Of a DNA stretch of 64,000 nucleotides, positions 12,604 through 24,493 are shown piece after piece (position 1 is the first letter of the stretch; every line of letters starts with the position of its first letter). The position numbers were made by a program, and so were the translations under genes. The DNA comes from Oscheius sp. JU75 (lineage: Eukaryota > Nematoda > Chromadorea > Rhabditida > Rhabditidae). The DNA lies in the NCBI GenBank assembly GCA_037178855.1, contig JASJZC010000007.1, positions 2,914,001 through 2,978,000 on the forward strand. The letters run 5' to 3'. Below the pieces are notes generated by a model. That model was given only the letters and a program-made list of their open reading frames with translations, was not told the DNA's origin and did not search any database.

Positions 12604-13836
12604 CCATGCAACTAGTTACACTGACATGGTTCTCTGCAAAATGAATGTAGGATGAATGAAGAGAGAAAAGAAGAAAGAGAGACGGATGATGGAGGCGAAA
12701 AAGTGGAAGAGAGCAGAATGGAAACTTTTGAGCCGATGTAGCAGCTGTCTAATGACATAAATTTCAATGGAATCGCGGGAGGCTTCAGGGAAACTTTTTT
12801 GCTCTAGGTTCTCTTAGGTTCGACCATCAAAAAAAATGTTGTGCAAGAATATCCCGAATAGAGTACTGATTTCATTGGTTTCGAAGTAGGACATCGTGTA
12901 TGGTGCACAAAATTTTCTGTGTAGGTCCCATTATGCCCCACTCTTTTGTGGCTGAAAACACTAAGCACTAGTAAAGATTGCAAATTTTCTCATGTAAAAT
13001 AAGGAACTAAGTAGAAGTGAACCAACTGGAAAATGTACTAAGTGAAAAGATAAAGTACAACCTGGAAGTATATACTGGCGTACTGTTTTGACACGCCTAA
13101 TGAACTTGGAAACGATTTGCGCAAATTATAGGCACTTACATCGAAATTACATGTAAGCAAAGCGATTAGTCGCCTTCGACAGCTTATTGAAATTCAGTCA
13201 TTATGGAGTCACGTCTCCTCGCAGCTGACGATGACAGGAGTATATGGGATGGAGCACCCATCATGATTCATCTCTAATGAATCTTTGAAGATGTCTAAGA
13301 ACGCGGGAGTCCAACTTGCGCAGTTGCACACAATCTCTGCCCATAGGAAAGAGAGGGTAACGTAATTTTTCGAGCGACTAGCCAACAACCAAATTGTTTT
13401 CGTTTTGGGAAACAAACTCGGTGTTCACCTACTGGTCCTTAATGATAACCTAACTTTTTTTTCGAAAGTTTTTATTGGAAGTGAAGGTACCTGAATGAAT
13501 CATAAGATCTATCTAGGGTCTTTTTCGGGGACCCTCTAAGAGGTCTGGGTAAGTGGAACGGGGAAAAAATGAAGGAGATCGAATGTTCAAGAAACCGATA
13601 GAAGCCCTTCTTCAAATTATATATCATTTTATGGCTCAGAGCTTCTTAAACTGGGAAAATAGCCGTGCTATCAGCACTAACAATGGATAATAAAGAAAGG
13701 TGGAGTGAGGATTTTTCGAAAACATTGTTCGAAGCTAGAGATAATAAGGAAACGGATACTAGTAGAACGCAAGCGGAAACAGGCAAGATTCTGTCATATC
13801 CTCTAGCAGGCTAATGATTTCCTTATTATGAATCTT

Positions 13837-13846
13837 GGGGGGGGGG
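13837..13846 (+). repeat. G10 mononucleotide tract
   Basis: A run of ten G residues in otherwise AT-rich intergenic DNA, followed by TATATAG. Such tracts can form G-quadruplexes when several lie close together; here a single run is seen, with no second run in the flanks. Confidence 0.9.
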
Positions 13847-14691
13847 TATATAGAATGTGGCAACCATCTTCGAAAATTGCCGCATTTTATTGCAAACTTA
13901 CTAGTTTGAAAGTTAACCTAAGGAAAACCCGCTTTGAGTGCTTAAAGATGCCATCCAAAAGGGAACCGGAAACGAGATTAAAACTTTTGACAAGAAAGAT
14001 TAGCAGCCATAGAAATATGAGATTTTGCGGGTCGCCAAGTCTTTCTGTCGGGCTGAAAAGTGGGGATAAACACGACATTTGTCATTTGTATTTTGAAAAG
14101 CTCAAGAGCTCGTCCAATCTTGTTGTTGCTAAGCAAGAAGAAGAGCGAAGACGTTCGGCAAATTTTCACTTCAGGGTCCCGACCTTTTGAGCCCATTGCC
14201 GCCGAATCTGCATGTGTCGCGTAAAAAGGAAGACATCCTAGCATGGGCTAAAATCTTGAATGAAAAACTGGGCAGCGGCAAAAATGAATATTTGACATTT
14301 CACAAAGGAAATTTCTCCGCAGAAAGGATATGTTCGTTTCCAATCCAATTGACGACGTAACAACACAAAGTGACCCATATTTGAATTGTCTCGAATAACT
14401 GACTAACTCGCCTTTTCATCCTACTAGTGAGAAAAAGGGCAAAGTCATGAACATGGGATGCATAACTCTGTGATAGATAGACCATGAGCTCATTTTTGCA
14501 CATGAGAAGGTCTCAAAAGACAAATTATAATGCGAAAGGGCAGAAATAAAGTACTGAAGAATATCGAAGGCTGGAAGTATCATTGCAAAAAAGAGCATGA
14601 TCATTTTGGGGCAGCTGTTTATCAAAAGACATTTTCCGGACTACCTATAGAGGTGACTAGTCGTGCCTCAAAAGAACTTGAAATAGCGGAA

Positions 14692-14746
14692 CCTCCCTCT
14701 ATAAATGGAGGCCAGGAACCAGCGGGCCCTGCGCCTGGTTCCGGCC
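14692..14746. repeat. Compound inverted repeat (two adjacent hairpins)
   Basis: Two hairpins share an edge. The first pairs CCTCC (14692-14696) with GGAGG (14707-14711) around a loop containing TATAAA. The second pairs GGCCAGGAACCAG (14710-14722) with CCTGGTTCCGGCC (14734-14746), with a single-base bulge, around an 11-nt GC-rich loop. The stems are much more GC-rich than the surrounding sequence. It may be a structured RNA element, a fragment of a mobile element or a promoter element. Confidence 0.6.
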
Positions 14747-15239
14747 TACTGATCTAGACCATTTTCAAATGTTAATTGTCAAGAATTTTAAAATAGCATT
14801 AACGGGATCAATCGTCTCGTTTGTGCACGTAGCCCACTCAACCCTGTCACCGCAATAAAACGCGTAATCACACCAAAAAAGAAGTTGACTACATTAAAGT
14901 CTTGAATTAGAACAAAACGGATTTGGCGACGCAAAAGAGTACAAATTATGGGAGAAAATAATCTATGAGTTGACCCTAAGGTAGAAATCATGGGGTGAAC
15001 GTCAGAAGATGTGAAATATTTAAAGGCTGTCTGAGTCTAAGAACGATTTCCCATCGCGAGAGATTCTCATAACTTTGTATGCATTGCATATACGGAAAGT
15101 CGAGATCAGAAATCCATGCGACTAGGAAAGTAGAGAGCACAGCAAGATCTTTCCCAGACAAAATCACGCCTAGTAGAAATTGAGGATTAGAATGTGACGG
15201 TTGAAAAAGTGTAGTGCAAGTGGCATAAAAATCGTGCTC

Positions 15240-15395
15240 TTAAAGTTGATGAGGGTGCGACCTTCTTCCCGTTGGTGAGAGCCCCCGTTTGTAACATGGA
15301 AGGGACGGCCCGTCAGCTGTCTCCAACCGGGGCTGTTTTGCCTTCACCTCTGGTAGATGGGGTCGGGATCGCCCGGAACCTTCCTCGGGTCTCAT
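15240..15395 (-). other. GC-rich island with a 51-codon open frame
   Basis: The stretch from about 15245 to 15400 is clearly more GC-rich than the neighbouring kilobases. On the minus strand it holds an ATG-started frame of 51 codons (15395 to 15240) rich in Arg, Pro, Ser and Gly, with no cysteine pattern or domain I recognise. Splice signals around it are not evident. It could be a relic of a mobile element, an isolated exon or chance. Confidence 0.25.
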
Positions 15396-18300
15396 GATTA
15401 GCAGCACAAGTTCAACTAAATGCCAGCAATGAGCACGAAATAAGAAAGATTAGCCGTATATCCTAGGAAGGCTAGAAAAAACGAATGGGGTTCCAAGTTG
15501 TCTGTCTTCTTAACAATGTTTAGCCCATAAAACATGCCCAAATCTTAAAATAAAAGAATACAGCGCCAAAATATTCAAGGCTCTACAGCATAAACGTCAC
15601 TCTTCCGTCTACACTTTGAACTAAAAACACATAGCATAATCACATTTAATGACCGAACAAAAGACTCATATGATGAAAGAATATTGACCTTGTCTGAATA
15701 GCGGAAAACGCCTATCATTTCTTGTTTTGCCACAAGGAGACCGGATGAGAGAATCCTAAATGCACAACAGGGATATGAATGGAGATGTCAGGTCCAGTGT
15801 GATCTGAGATTAGTGCGACTTTGAAAGCACGTTCAAAAGATTAGAATGAGGGCAAGTTGCGTGAGAAAGATGTTGTTCGGAATGTTTTGATTCCTTATTC
15901 AGAGAAAGCTTGTAATGGAGTTACTTAGGGAGAAGTGCAAACAGATATTGGTCAGGAGTCGAACATCTCGTCAGGCACATCAAAACTTAGTTTTCTTCTA
16001 TTTGGTTCAAATGTCACTCGAAAAATTTTTTTTAAGTGCATCTTAAAACACTTGGCTGCTCAATGAGCTGTGATAGGCTTTATATTATTGTAATAGCTAT
16101 TAACTGACCAAAATACTTAGTTATTTTTAAGGCGGTGTGAACAGGTAAGAATAGCAACAAAACAATCTTCTATGAGCAAGCTAGAACATACCATAGCACT
16201 GTAGAATGTGAAATAAATAAAGAAAAATAGAAAGAGAACATGTACGAAGTACCATCTTTGGCTTCAAACTTTGGGTAGGGCCTCTGATACATTATTTAGA
16301 ACGGCGTGTTTATCTAATGCCACCTAAGATAGCTTGCAGTATACGAAGGGCAGCGTCATGCAAACCAGAAACAGTGAAACTAAGTTCATCCAGATGAAGG
16401 TTCACGCAATATTTATGTAATGCTCCACGAAATTCTTTTGAAAAGAATACAAAAAGTCGGGAAAGTGAGCGTGCAAATTGAGTTACCACATAAAAGAATT
16501 AGGATTTTGGGCGGACAACTTCTCTTCAACTGCAGGAGAAGAAGAACATGTTGTTATGACGTTTAGGGTGCTACTTATTTGTAGCTTAAAAGAGGAGCTA
16601 GTAATACCTTGGGAAATCTGAACAGGTTGTCATCTCGTGAGCTTTCTTCTATATCTCGGCATAGCCCGGATTTCCTTCGTGACGCATAGACCTAATGGCT
16701 GCTTGGGTGTCGTGCCGTGTACTCATGTCTTGTATTCTAACGCATACAGCCTTAATCATTCACACTACGCGATATCATCATCTAAGAATCCACTACTACT
16801 AAAATCATATCAGCTCCAATGAGGAGTTTACAAGATAATAGATGAACTGGAAAGCGGAGAGCCTGGGGAGAGGCCATGTATTTCATTGGAAGTTTAGAAG
16901 TCCATTTCAGTGTTCCCTAGAGGCACGTAAGCGCCTATAAATCATGGCAGACAAGCGAATTTTGCTTTCAATAACGACACAAACAAGACATGCCGCCCGG
17001 ACGAACTGTGACTCTTGACTTCCTGGTGTTCGCCTTCACAAATTTCAGTTCTGCAAGGGTCAAAAAGTTTAGTTCGAGTACGGGGGTTGGTGCTAATGGA
17101 GCAAAGTTGTAGCAACCCCGCGAGGTGGGCTTTACCGTGCCCTCGGGACATTCAGTAAGAGGCCGTGGGAGGAAGAAGCGAAGACTTTTGCCGGAGATGG
17201 TTTAGTCTTCAGCACGGAGCTTTTTGGAATGCAGACAAACATTTTTGAACGCTTACGAGTGTTTTCGAGAGTACAAGCGCGTAATCATATCAACGGAAAT
17301 TTGATCGCGAAGCAGTGTGAAAATAGCCTGTTTTGAAGCAGCTTAACTAAAAGTAATCATGATGATCATAAACAAACAGAATCTGCAAAAAGAAACTTTG
17401 GAAAATTGTTTTGATTTGGCAAACGGATCATTGTTCAGCCATAAGATTGAGCCTAGAACTGAATGAGGTCAAGCTGGCAAGCTCCAAACAAACAACGATA
17501 TTATGACCGAAGGGAGACGGATAAAAAAAGTGGTTTGTATATTGAGTTCACACCAATGTCGTCAATTGTTACCTTCACGTGGCTAGCAAAAACAAAATTC
17601 GGTTAATGTCAGCTTAAACATCAACCATCCTCGTGAAATCTCAGTGTCTAGGCAATAAATGTGAGCAAGAGCAGATGAGTCTAGCGCGAAACCTAGAGCC
17701 GAGCTATGGCCGCTCTATCTACGCTGTTGGGCTACTGAATAAATTAGAAATTCACACATACACGGTTGATTATGGCCTAAATAGAATGGAAGTTCGGCCG
17801 CTGCGATTGAGGGATAGCGGGTTGAGTCCAACCATTGAATATTCAGGATGCGGGTCCCAATCACGCCCGAATTTCGAATCTTAAAGCTTCCATTTTAGCG
17901 CAAGAGGTAGTAGTCAAGACACGGGTAACCCAGCTGATGAATCCAATGTTATGATAACAAAATTTAACTGTATTTCTTGTTAAAGAAGGCTCCCGCTGCC
18001 TCTACGAGCTGCCGCAGCCAGAGATACTATTACTCTCTGATACAATGACCATGAGTGTCCGGAGAAGGAAGAAGATGAAAGAACGGGAGAGATGATGATG
18101 GTCTCCTGGGTCCGCTTCACACTTCGATTATGGCCAAGAGGCTAGAAGGCAGAGGGACTTGCGCTCTTCTAAATACCTATGGCGCTCACGCGATGTCCAC
18201 CTTCCAGGCTCCTATTTTGGTGCTCGAGGGAGGTCCAAGAATGAATTCAGTTAGTTTCAGTAATTGGTTGGCCAGATTCGCTGGAGTAATAGCTACCGAC

Positions 18301-19480
18301 TAATCGGACAAAACGACGCCTGAGGCATCTGGGTAATGGCTAAAGGGACAGATAGATTCGTTGAAATTCTCCAATTCCAACAAATGTGCAGGGAATGTGG
18401 CTAAACAAGCTGGAATTGGTGCTAGAGTGAATTGTAAGTATACAAAACAAACTCTCGAATCAACCTAAGATGCACCCAAACTTGACTTGTGGGTTAGGCT
18501 CAACACCCCCAATAAAAAGATATACGCGCAATCAGGATGAAAAATACGAGGCAATCAGAAGTTAGGCAAAAGATGTTTACCCAATTCGGCTCAAAGAGTT
18601 CCCACGCCTAGCTAGAAACCATTTTTCGATAATATGCGGGGTTCACAACAATGGATTTTGAAGAAACTAAAGTCCATGAAACCGTTTTGACACAGTCTGA
18701 CCGCTAATAACAGGAATTTGACAGTAAGGAAAGAACATTGGCTTCCTTTAGTTTTCTAGAACTTCTATCTTTCGTGCTTTGAAACACTACGGTCAGTCAA
18801 AACCACAGCGTATTCTACTTACAAGGGTGATAAAAAATTGTTGTTTTAATTGCCTTGTGGGATAATAATGCATTTATCCTCGTGAAAATCAGAATTTGGT
18901 CCTTATGACCAAAAGTGTGTGGGACGAACGACTCTTAATGTGAACATCTTGATGTGTGACCAATCCTGGACTAATTGATGTGATGTTACTAATCGTAATC
19001 GTAGAACTTAAAAGTGGTGGAAAGGTCACGACAGGAGCAGCGGAGCATCCAAGTCGAAAAGGTGCTATTGCACAAATATAAAATACAGCATATTTATTGT
19101 CCTCCTCATTCTGTTCGTCTTGGCTTGAAGTGCCACATCCAATTGATGGAGCAAGTTTTGTAGACGCGTCAGTCTGGGCAGGATTTTATTGTCCAGCTCT
19201 TTGTTGACTGTTTCAAGTGGAGCAGTTACTCGAAAAGCTTCTGTCTAAAAATAGAATGATTTTCATGACTGGCTACCTGGAGAACGTCCATTTCGTTGTG
19301 AGATTCTAAAAACAAAGAAACATTGGTACACTTTTAAATGCCTCAAAATTTCAGCAAAAGTGTGGGGGACGCAACGGCATGAAGTAGAGAAGAAGGACGA
19401 ATGCAGGTCATTTTAATGTATGAACCTCTATGAAATTTTTTTTTGCAAAAGCGCAATTGTGTACGTGTATCTGCTTGTTT

Positions 19481-19553
19481 ACCGTGGTCTGTTGTAGACA
19501 TAGAGCGGTTGGACGAAACCAGGGGTTCGATCCTGCCGGCAATCTTTTTTTTT
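19481..19553 (+). ncRNA. tRNA-like / SINE-like relic with Pol III-type signals
   Basis: A GGTTCGATCC box (19524-19533) matches the tRNA T-arm/B-box consensus. About 30 nt upstream is a sequence resembling an A-box, and a run of nine T (19545-19553), a Pol III terminator, follows a GCCGGCA end. A complete cloverleaf does not form: the T-stem has mismatches and no 5' partner for GCCGGCA is seen. A degenerate tRNA or tRNA-derived SINE end is more likely than a working tRNA gene. Confidence 0.35.
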
Positions 19554-21418
19554 GTAAAAAATCATTTTGTAGATTTTTGTAGAGCTGAGTAGGAATATGC
19601 AATCATATTAATGCATTTTATTGAACTATCAATCTTTTCTTTTCTCTTCCACCACTACATTTCTTGATTAGAAATGGAAAACCTTTCAAATTTGTACAAA
19701 GCCTCACGCGTGAGAACAAAGAAAGGTCGTATCTCGACCTAACAAATCTAACTTTACTAGCTAGTCCTTCTCAAGTCTACTGCTGAGCATGAATCTGGTA
19801 AGTTATCCATAGTGTTGTGAGTGTTCCAGTTGACTGGGAACATTTTCAACCCTCAAGTCCTACTAACTATGAGTATTGTGGCCAGAGGACCGATTGCGGA
19901 GATATGCTGATCCATTTTGCCTGAAACTTCCGCTTTTTGACTTGTCTGGGCCAAAAGAAGGAGGGTTAGTTCGCAACCAGTTAAACTACAAATAACTACA
20001 GTGCTCGCCAGTTTCTGTGACCTTAATTTTGACTTACACATTACGGTTTCAGTTGCGAGAATGATTTGCGTAGAGTGGTTAGGTTTTAGCAAAGGTTCCA
20101 ACTTTTTAAACGTTCTTCATTCACAGAAATGACCGGACCATGTGACGAGAAGTCATTTTAATAGTTTCCCTCCCAGAAAGACTTTCCACCACCTGACCGG
20201 GAACCAGTTGCTTCCGTAGCAGTGTACAAACAAGCCATATTACCCCACATTGTAAACATTGCCATGAACATTTGTTTAGGGGACATTTGCATACCCTGAT
20301 CATATAACACTTCATTTTTTAGTTCCGGTCAATCTGTCAGTTCTATATGACAAATTGGTTTGAAATCTGGCAAGTTTCGATCGTCACCGCCACTTTGATA
20401 CTTCCTTCTTCTGAAATCAATCATTCCCTTTTGATCATTCGACAGCTGTGGCAGTGAAATTCTGTGAATCATTCCGGTTTGACGCAGGTTTCTTGTTGTC
20501 TAGGATGGATTCTGTATTCAAGCGACACCGAAACAATGGAAAAATTCCAAAATCGCAAGAAATCTCTCAGGTAAATAGTAAAATGACAAAAAGGGCCAAT
20601 CTCTTACACTATTGAAAAGGCGACTATTTTTCAACTCAAACAGTTCGGATGTTGAGTTTCTTCTGAAACTTAATGCGAATCTTAGCTTGTTGGTAGCAAA
20701 AATATGGCGTATATCACTAGACCGTTTCTTTTGAAATACCCGTATTGGAACTTCTCGTCCGTAAACCAAAAACAGACGTTTCTAAATTTAACAGCCACTC
20801 AAAACTGCTAGCTTCGAAATTTTCTAAGAAAAGAGAGAGACTGTTTAATTGTATCTTTGATCGTATCTAACATTTTGTAACACCTAGAACAGTGCTATAC
20901 TTACAGCTCATACTGTCACAGTTCAAGATAGCATTTATCTTACCTCAGAGTATTCTTCTGTCTACCAGCTTCTTTTCCAGCTACTTTGTATCTCAAAAGT
21001 TCACTTACCGTAGAGCACCTTCAGTGGGGCGCGATATCAGCATTTTTCTACTAAAAAATCACTTATCAAATGGCCTGGTCGGCAATGGATTATTCGCAAT
21101 TAGGGTTTTACTTCTTGAGGTTGCGTGTAGGAGATGCCGCTCGTTGATCCTAAAAAGAACAGCGAAAAATGTGGCCATCGTAACCAAATAAGCCCTGATT
21201 TTTGAGGACTTCCTCATCAGTAGCTCCAGTTATTCTCAGAAAATTGCCGCCCAGCACGCAGATTAGCTGCGGCTATCGGGGCGGGACCTAACGCACTCGA
21301 TTACTGCGACCCCGGGCACCAATTGTGACTAGGTCATAGACCCGTGATGCCTCCGCCTCCCAACTCGGTTTTCTAGTGTGGAATTGATTTTTCCTCATTC
21401 GACAGGAGCCAAAAACGC

Positions 21419-24400
21419 ATGGAAAAGACCGGCGTAGTGTCCCAAAAGTTATTCGCCAACTGGGAAACCGACAGAACTGGATCCAGCGCAACACACAGGT
21501 GTTTGAATGCGTATTTCTCTAAATTCTTGTCTATTTCAGAGTTGTCTCTTTCGGAGTAACGCGTTTGTACCTCGGCTTTCCTACCCAGCAAGGGAACTCA
21601 CTTGTTTTAACAGCTAAACTTCAGGTAACCTTGGTTTTTCAGTTTTGTGTACTGCTTGCTTCAGGGAGCTAAAAGAACCCTTCGTAGTAATGATATTCCG
21701 GTGACACTAGGAGGGCCCTCGGTCGACATGGACCTCGATGTCAGCTTTACTATTCAGGTGAGTACATTTATTAGTTTGTTCAATGTGAAATTTCTTCAGT
21801 ACCCCCATTACCTTAAACATAAAAGCAATGTCCTTCAAATCATGGTACAAAGGAAGAGAAAATACAAGAATCGGGCGATTCCTGGAGGCTTCAAAACTTT
21901 GGCGATCGGTGAGCTTCCTTTACTTTCACTGACTGATGTTTCTTTAGGTATCATCAACCTATCCCAATTGCTCCAGCATGGTGGCCTCAGAGAAATCCTG
22001 CTTTTTGTAACGGAAGATTCAGATAAAGAGCTGGGAACAGGTTGGCAGATGTTCGCCTTCAAAAAGACAAAGAACCCATTTTAGTGACCTCCGTCGGCAG
22101 GCTTAATCTGTCATCTTGCCAAACGGCGCCCTTGGAGATTGAGGAAAAGTTTGGAAAGAAAATCACATTAGCTGAGCAGGATGATGACGAGGTATTTTTG
22201 CTGCTTTGGTCTTTTGATCATTTCTTCCTAGGAAGATTCTGAGAGCGAGTTTGACGATGTGGTAGATGACCTTCCCGAGCCGAGTACTAGCCGAGTAACA
22301 GAAAACGCTCGGATGGAACATGCCTTAAAGACAAAAATGCTTCGAAGAAAGAATCTGAAGCAGAGATTCGTCAATCTTTTGAGAAAATTCAAGGCGGCGG
22401 AGGAGCAAGAAACTCGTGAGGTAAATTACTAAATAATGTTCCCTTTCTTGGGTGGTTGCTTTTGTTGCTATTTTTTCACTTTCGAGCGTTGTTTATTACA
22501 ATATCTACCCAACGTTTTCAAAAAACGCCGTGTAATAACACTTTTTCTAGGGGAACCATTCAAGAGCAGGCTCAGTTTTGGGAACACCAACTGCACAGGA
22601 GTTAGAGGCTCTGTTCGAGGAACTGGAAGAAATGAGTGATTCAGGTATTACCACATCCATAGTTTTTCAAAACATTCTTAAGATCCGGTAGAATGGGCAG
22701 ACAACCAGTCCATCAAGTCTAACCCACGTCCTGCACTTCGTCCTTACTTTACTCGATCTAAAGAAATACTTCCGGCTATTTATGATCAGGAACAGGTTGA
22801 GACTCATTTTTTATGTAATCACACTTTTCATTCTTCAGGAATTTCTCTCCGACACTGACAACGATCCAACCGATCAGGAATTATCGTCCGATGACAAGGA
22901 AATGGCTGCCAGAATCGCTAATAGCAGACGTGGTCCAATTGAAGTTCCGCCGATCACGGTATGTCGAGAGCGATTATCCGATCATCGGCATATTGCAGGC
23001 AACTACCCCAAGGTCACAAAACAAGGTGTCAACTACAACCAGCGTACCCTTGACGATTTCCTCGGAAACCAAAGGGGTGCCACATTCTCAAACCACTGGA
23101 TCAATCCACAAAAAGGACAGCAAAGTGCTCGAGAATCTTCGACAAATCAATGCCCAGGACGAGGTATAGTGAATTTCTATTTAGTTTCATTATTTGTTCA
23201 GCTGCCTAAGCTTCTGGAGAGCACAAACCGTCCTGTCAGGGTTTGGCTCTGTGCTACAGAGACAAGCTATCTCGCTCCTCTTGGTCTTCCAACAGTCTAT
23301 TGCACAAACTTGTCTATAGCGAAAAATGTCTTGCATCTCGTGGTCACAAGGATACAGAACTTGTGAGCCTTGTATTATTTTTTGTATTCTTTCTTTTAGC
23401 TGCAACTCAAACTCTGAGAATCCTCCAGTCTACATGCTCGGTATTATTGGAGGCGACAAAACAATCAGTCATGTTCTTCGGGCCTACGTCGAGATTTTCA
23501 ATATGAAATCCTCGAGTCCATGCTTGCCGTTCATTCGATTCATTCTCATTCCGCCTCCTCAATCATTGATCAGTCATCTTTTAGAAGGCAATCGCAGAAC
23601 TCGCATGCCCTAATATGTTATTCAGATGCTGGCCCATTGCCGGAAGACTTGTGCCGTGACGTGTGGGAGCGATGGCCGGAAATGAGTCCAGAGGATCAGG
23701 CCAAGATTGGTACCCGTCTGGAGAGATTTGCCACCCAGGCTGCGGGCTGTCTTCAAATCCCTTATGGGGAGGTGATGCTGCAGATGGCAGATAAAAACGA
23801 GGCATGAAACTTGTTTTGTTTTGAAAACATTCAATTCAGTCTGAACAAGGACAGATCTTCGTTCCGTTCCTGAACGAAATCAGAATGGGTCAGAATGATG
23901 ATGAATTTGAGACCAGTTCACCTCGATTAGAAGACCTAGAAAAAGTGAAGGATTTCCTAAATGGAGGATCTCCACCTTGTAGCCCTCACATCAAAGGGGA
24001 TGCATGCGACCTGAACCTCGAATACTGGCTGGCAAAAGACGATCCGTTTTTGGAGGGATCCAAAAAGGAAAAGGGATCTCTCAAGACTGCCTTCAAAAGT
24101 GTTCTCATTGCCAGGTAACACTTTCTTTTTCATATGAAAGCTTTTTTGTCAGAATATGGAATCAGCCACATCTGTACCTCAACTTTGTCAAAGAAAAGAG
24201 GAAAGAGAAGATGCTTATGAAACTGGGGATGAAGAAAGGACAGCGCTCTGAGGCCGAAGCTGCACCAGTCCATGTCACCAATGTCTCCCGCCTTCTTTGC
24301 ATTGGATCTGGCAAGAATAATGATCTTACAGGTATTTGTACTGAGTACCTTAACATCTGTATTTTTTTAAGTTACGGTTGATGGAAACCAGTACCGGCAT

Positions 24401-24493
24401 GTTCGCTACTTCCAAACCACAGCCCAGTGGCAGACACACATCAAGACTTTCCCCATCGCAGGTCAAACTGCCGCTCTAACAGCCTATATGTGA
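21419..24493 (+). CDS. pacs-1: PACS-1, phosphofurin acidic cluster sorting protein
   Basis: Cytosolic sorting adaptor of 782 residues that in other animals binds acidic-cluster cargo and vesicle coats. Seventeen exons join in phase: 21419-21498, 21540-21624, 21665-21757, 21800-21908, 21948-22040, 22085-22191, 22232-22420, 22551-22644, 22683-22795, 22839-22958, 22999-23163, 23202-23362, 23400-23587, 23626-23801, 23840-24114, 24153-24331 and 24372-24493. The N-terminal furin-binding region is clear (QKLFANWETDR; QIMVQRKRKYKNR; KTLAIGIINLSQLLQH). An acidic stretch and a KQRFVNLLRKFK motif follow, then the C-terminal region ending FQTTAQWQTHIKTFP, as in vertebrate PACS. Two introns (23588-23625 and 23802-23839) begin with GC instead of GT. 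An acceptor lies 14 nt before the ATG and may be a trans-splice site; an extra upstream exon cannot be excluded. Confidence 0.93.

Larger units (their letters stand above)
12604..21405. other. Long AT-rich intergenic region (8.8 kb)
   Basis: Only short, scattered open frames occur on both strands, with no splice-linked coding pattern. The left end (about 12650-12700) has a purine-rich stretch upstream of the divergent neuropeptide-receptor gene. Listed separately are a G10 tract, a compound hairpin, a GC-rich island and a tRNA-like sequence. A 22-codon open frame at about 20503-20570, followed by a good donor, could be a 5' exon of the PACS gene, but its phase does not fit the next exon. Confidence 0.5.

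Noticed and set aside
20503-20570. Possible 5' exon of pacs-1 (MDSVFKRHRNNGKIPK..)
   Set aside because: It ends in phase 0 while the next exon needs a phase-2 partner if read from its acceptor, so it cannot join in frame.
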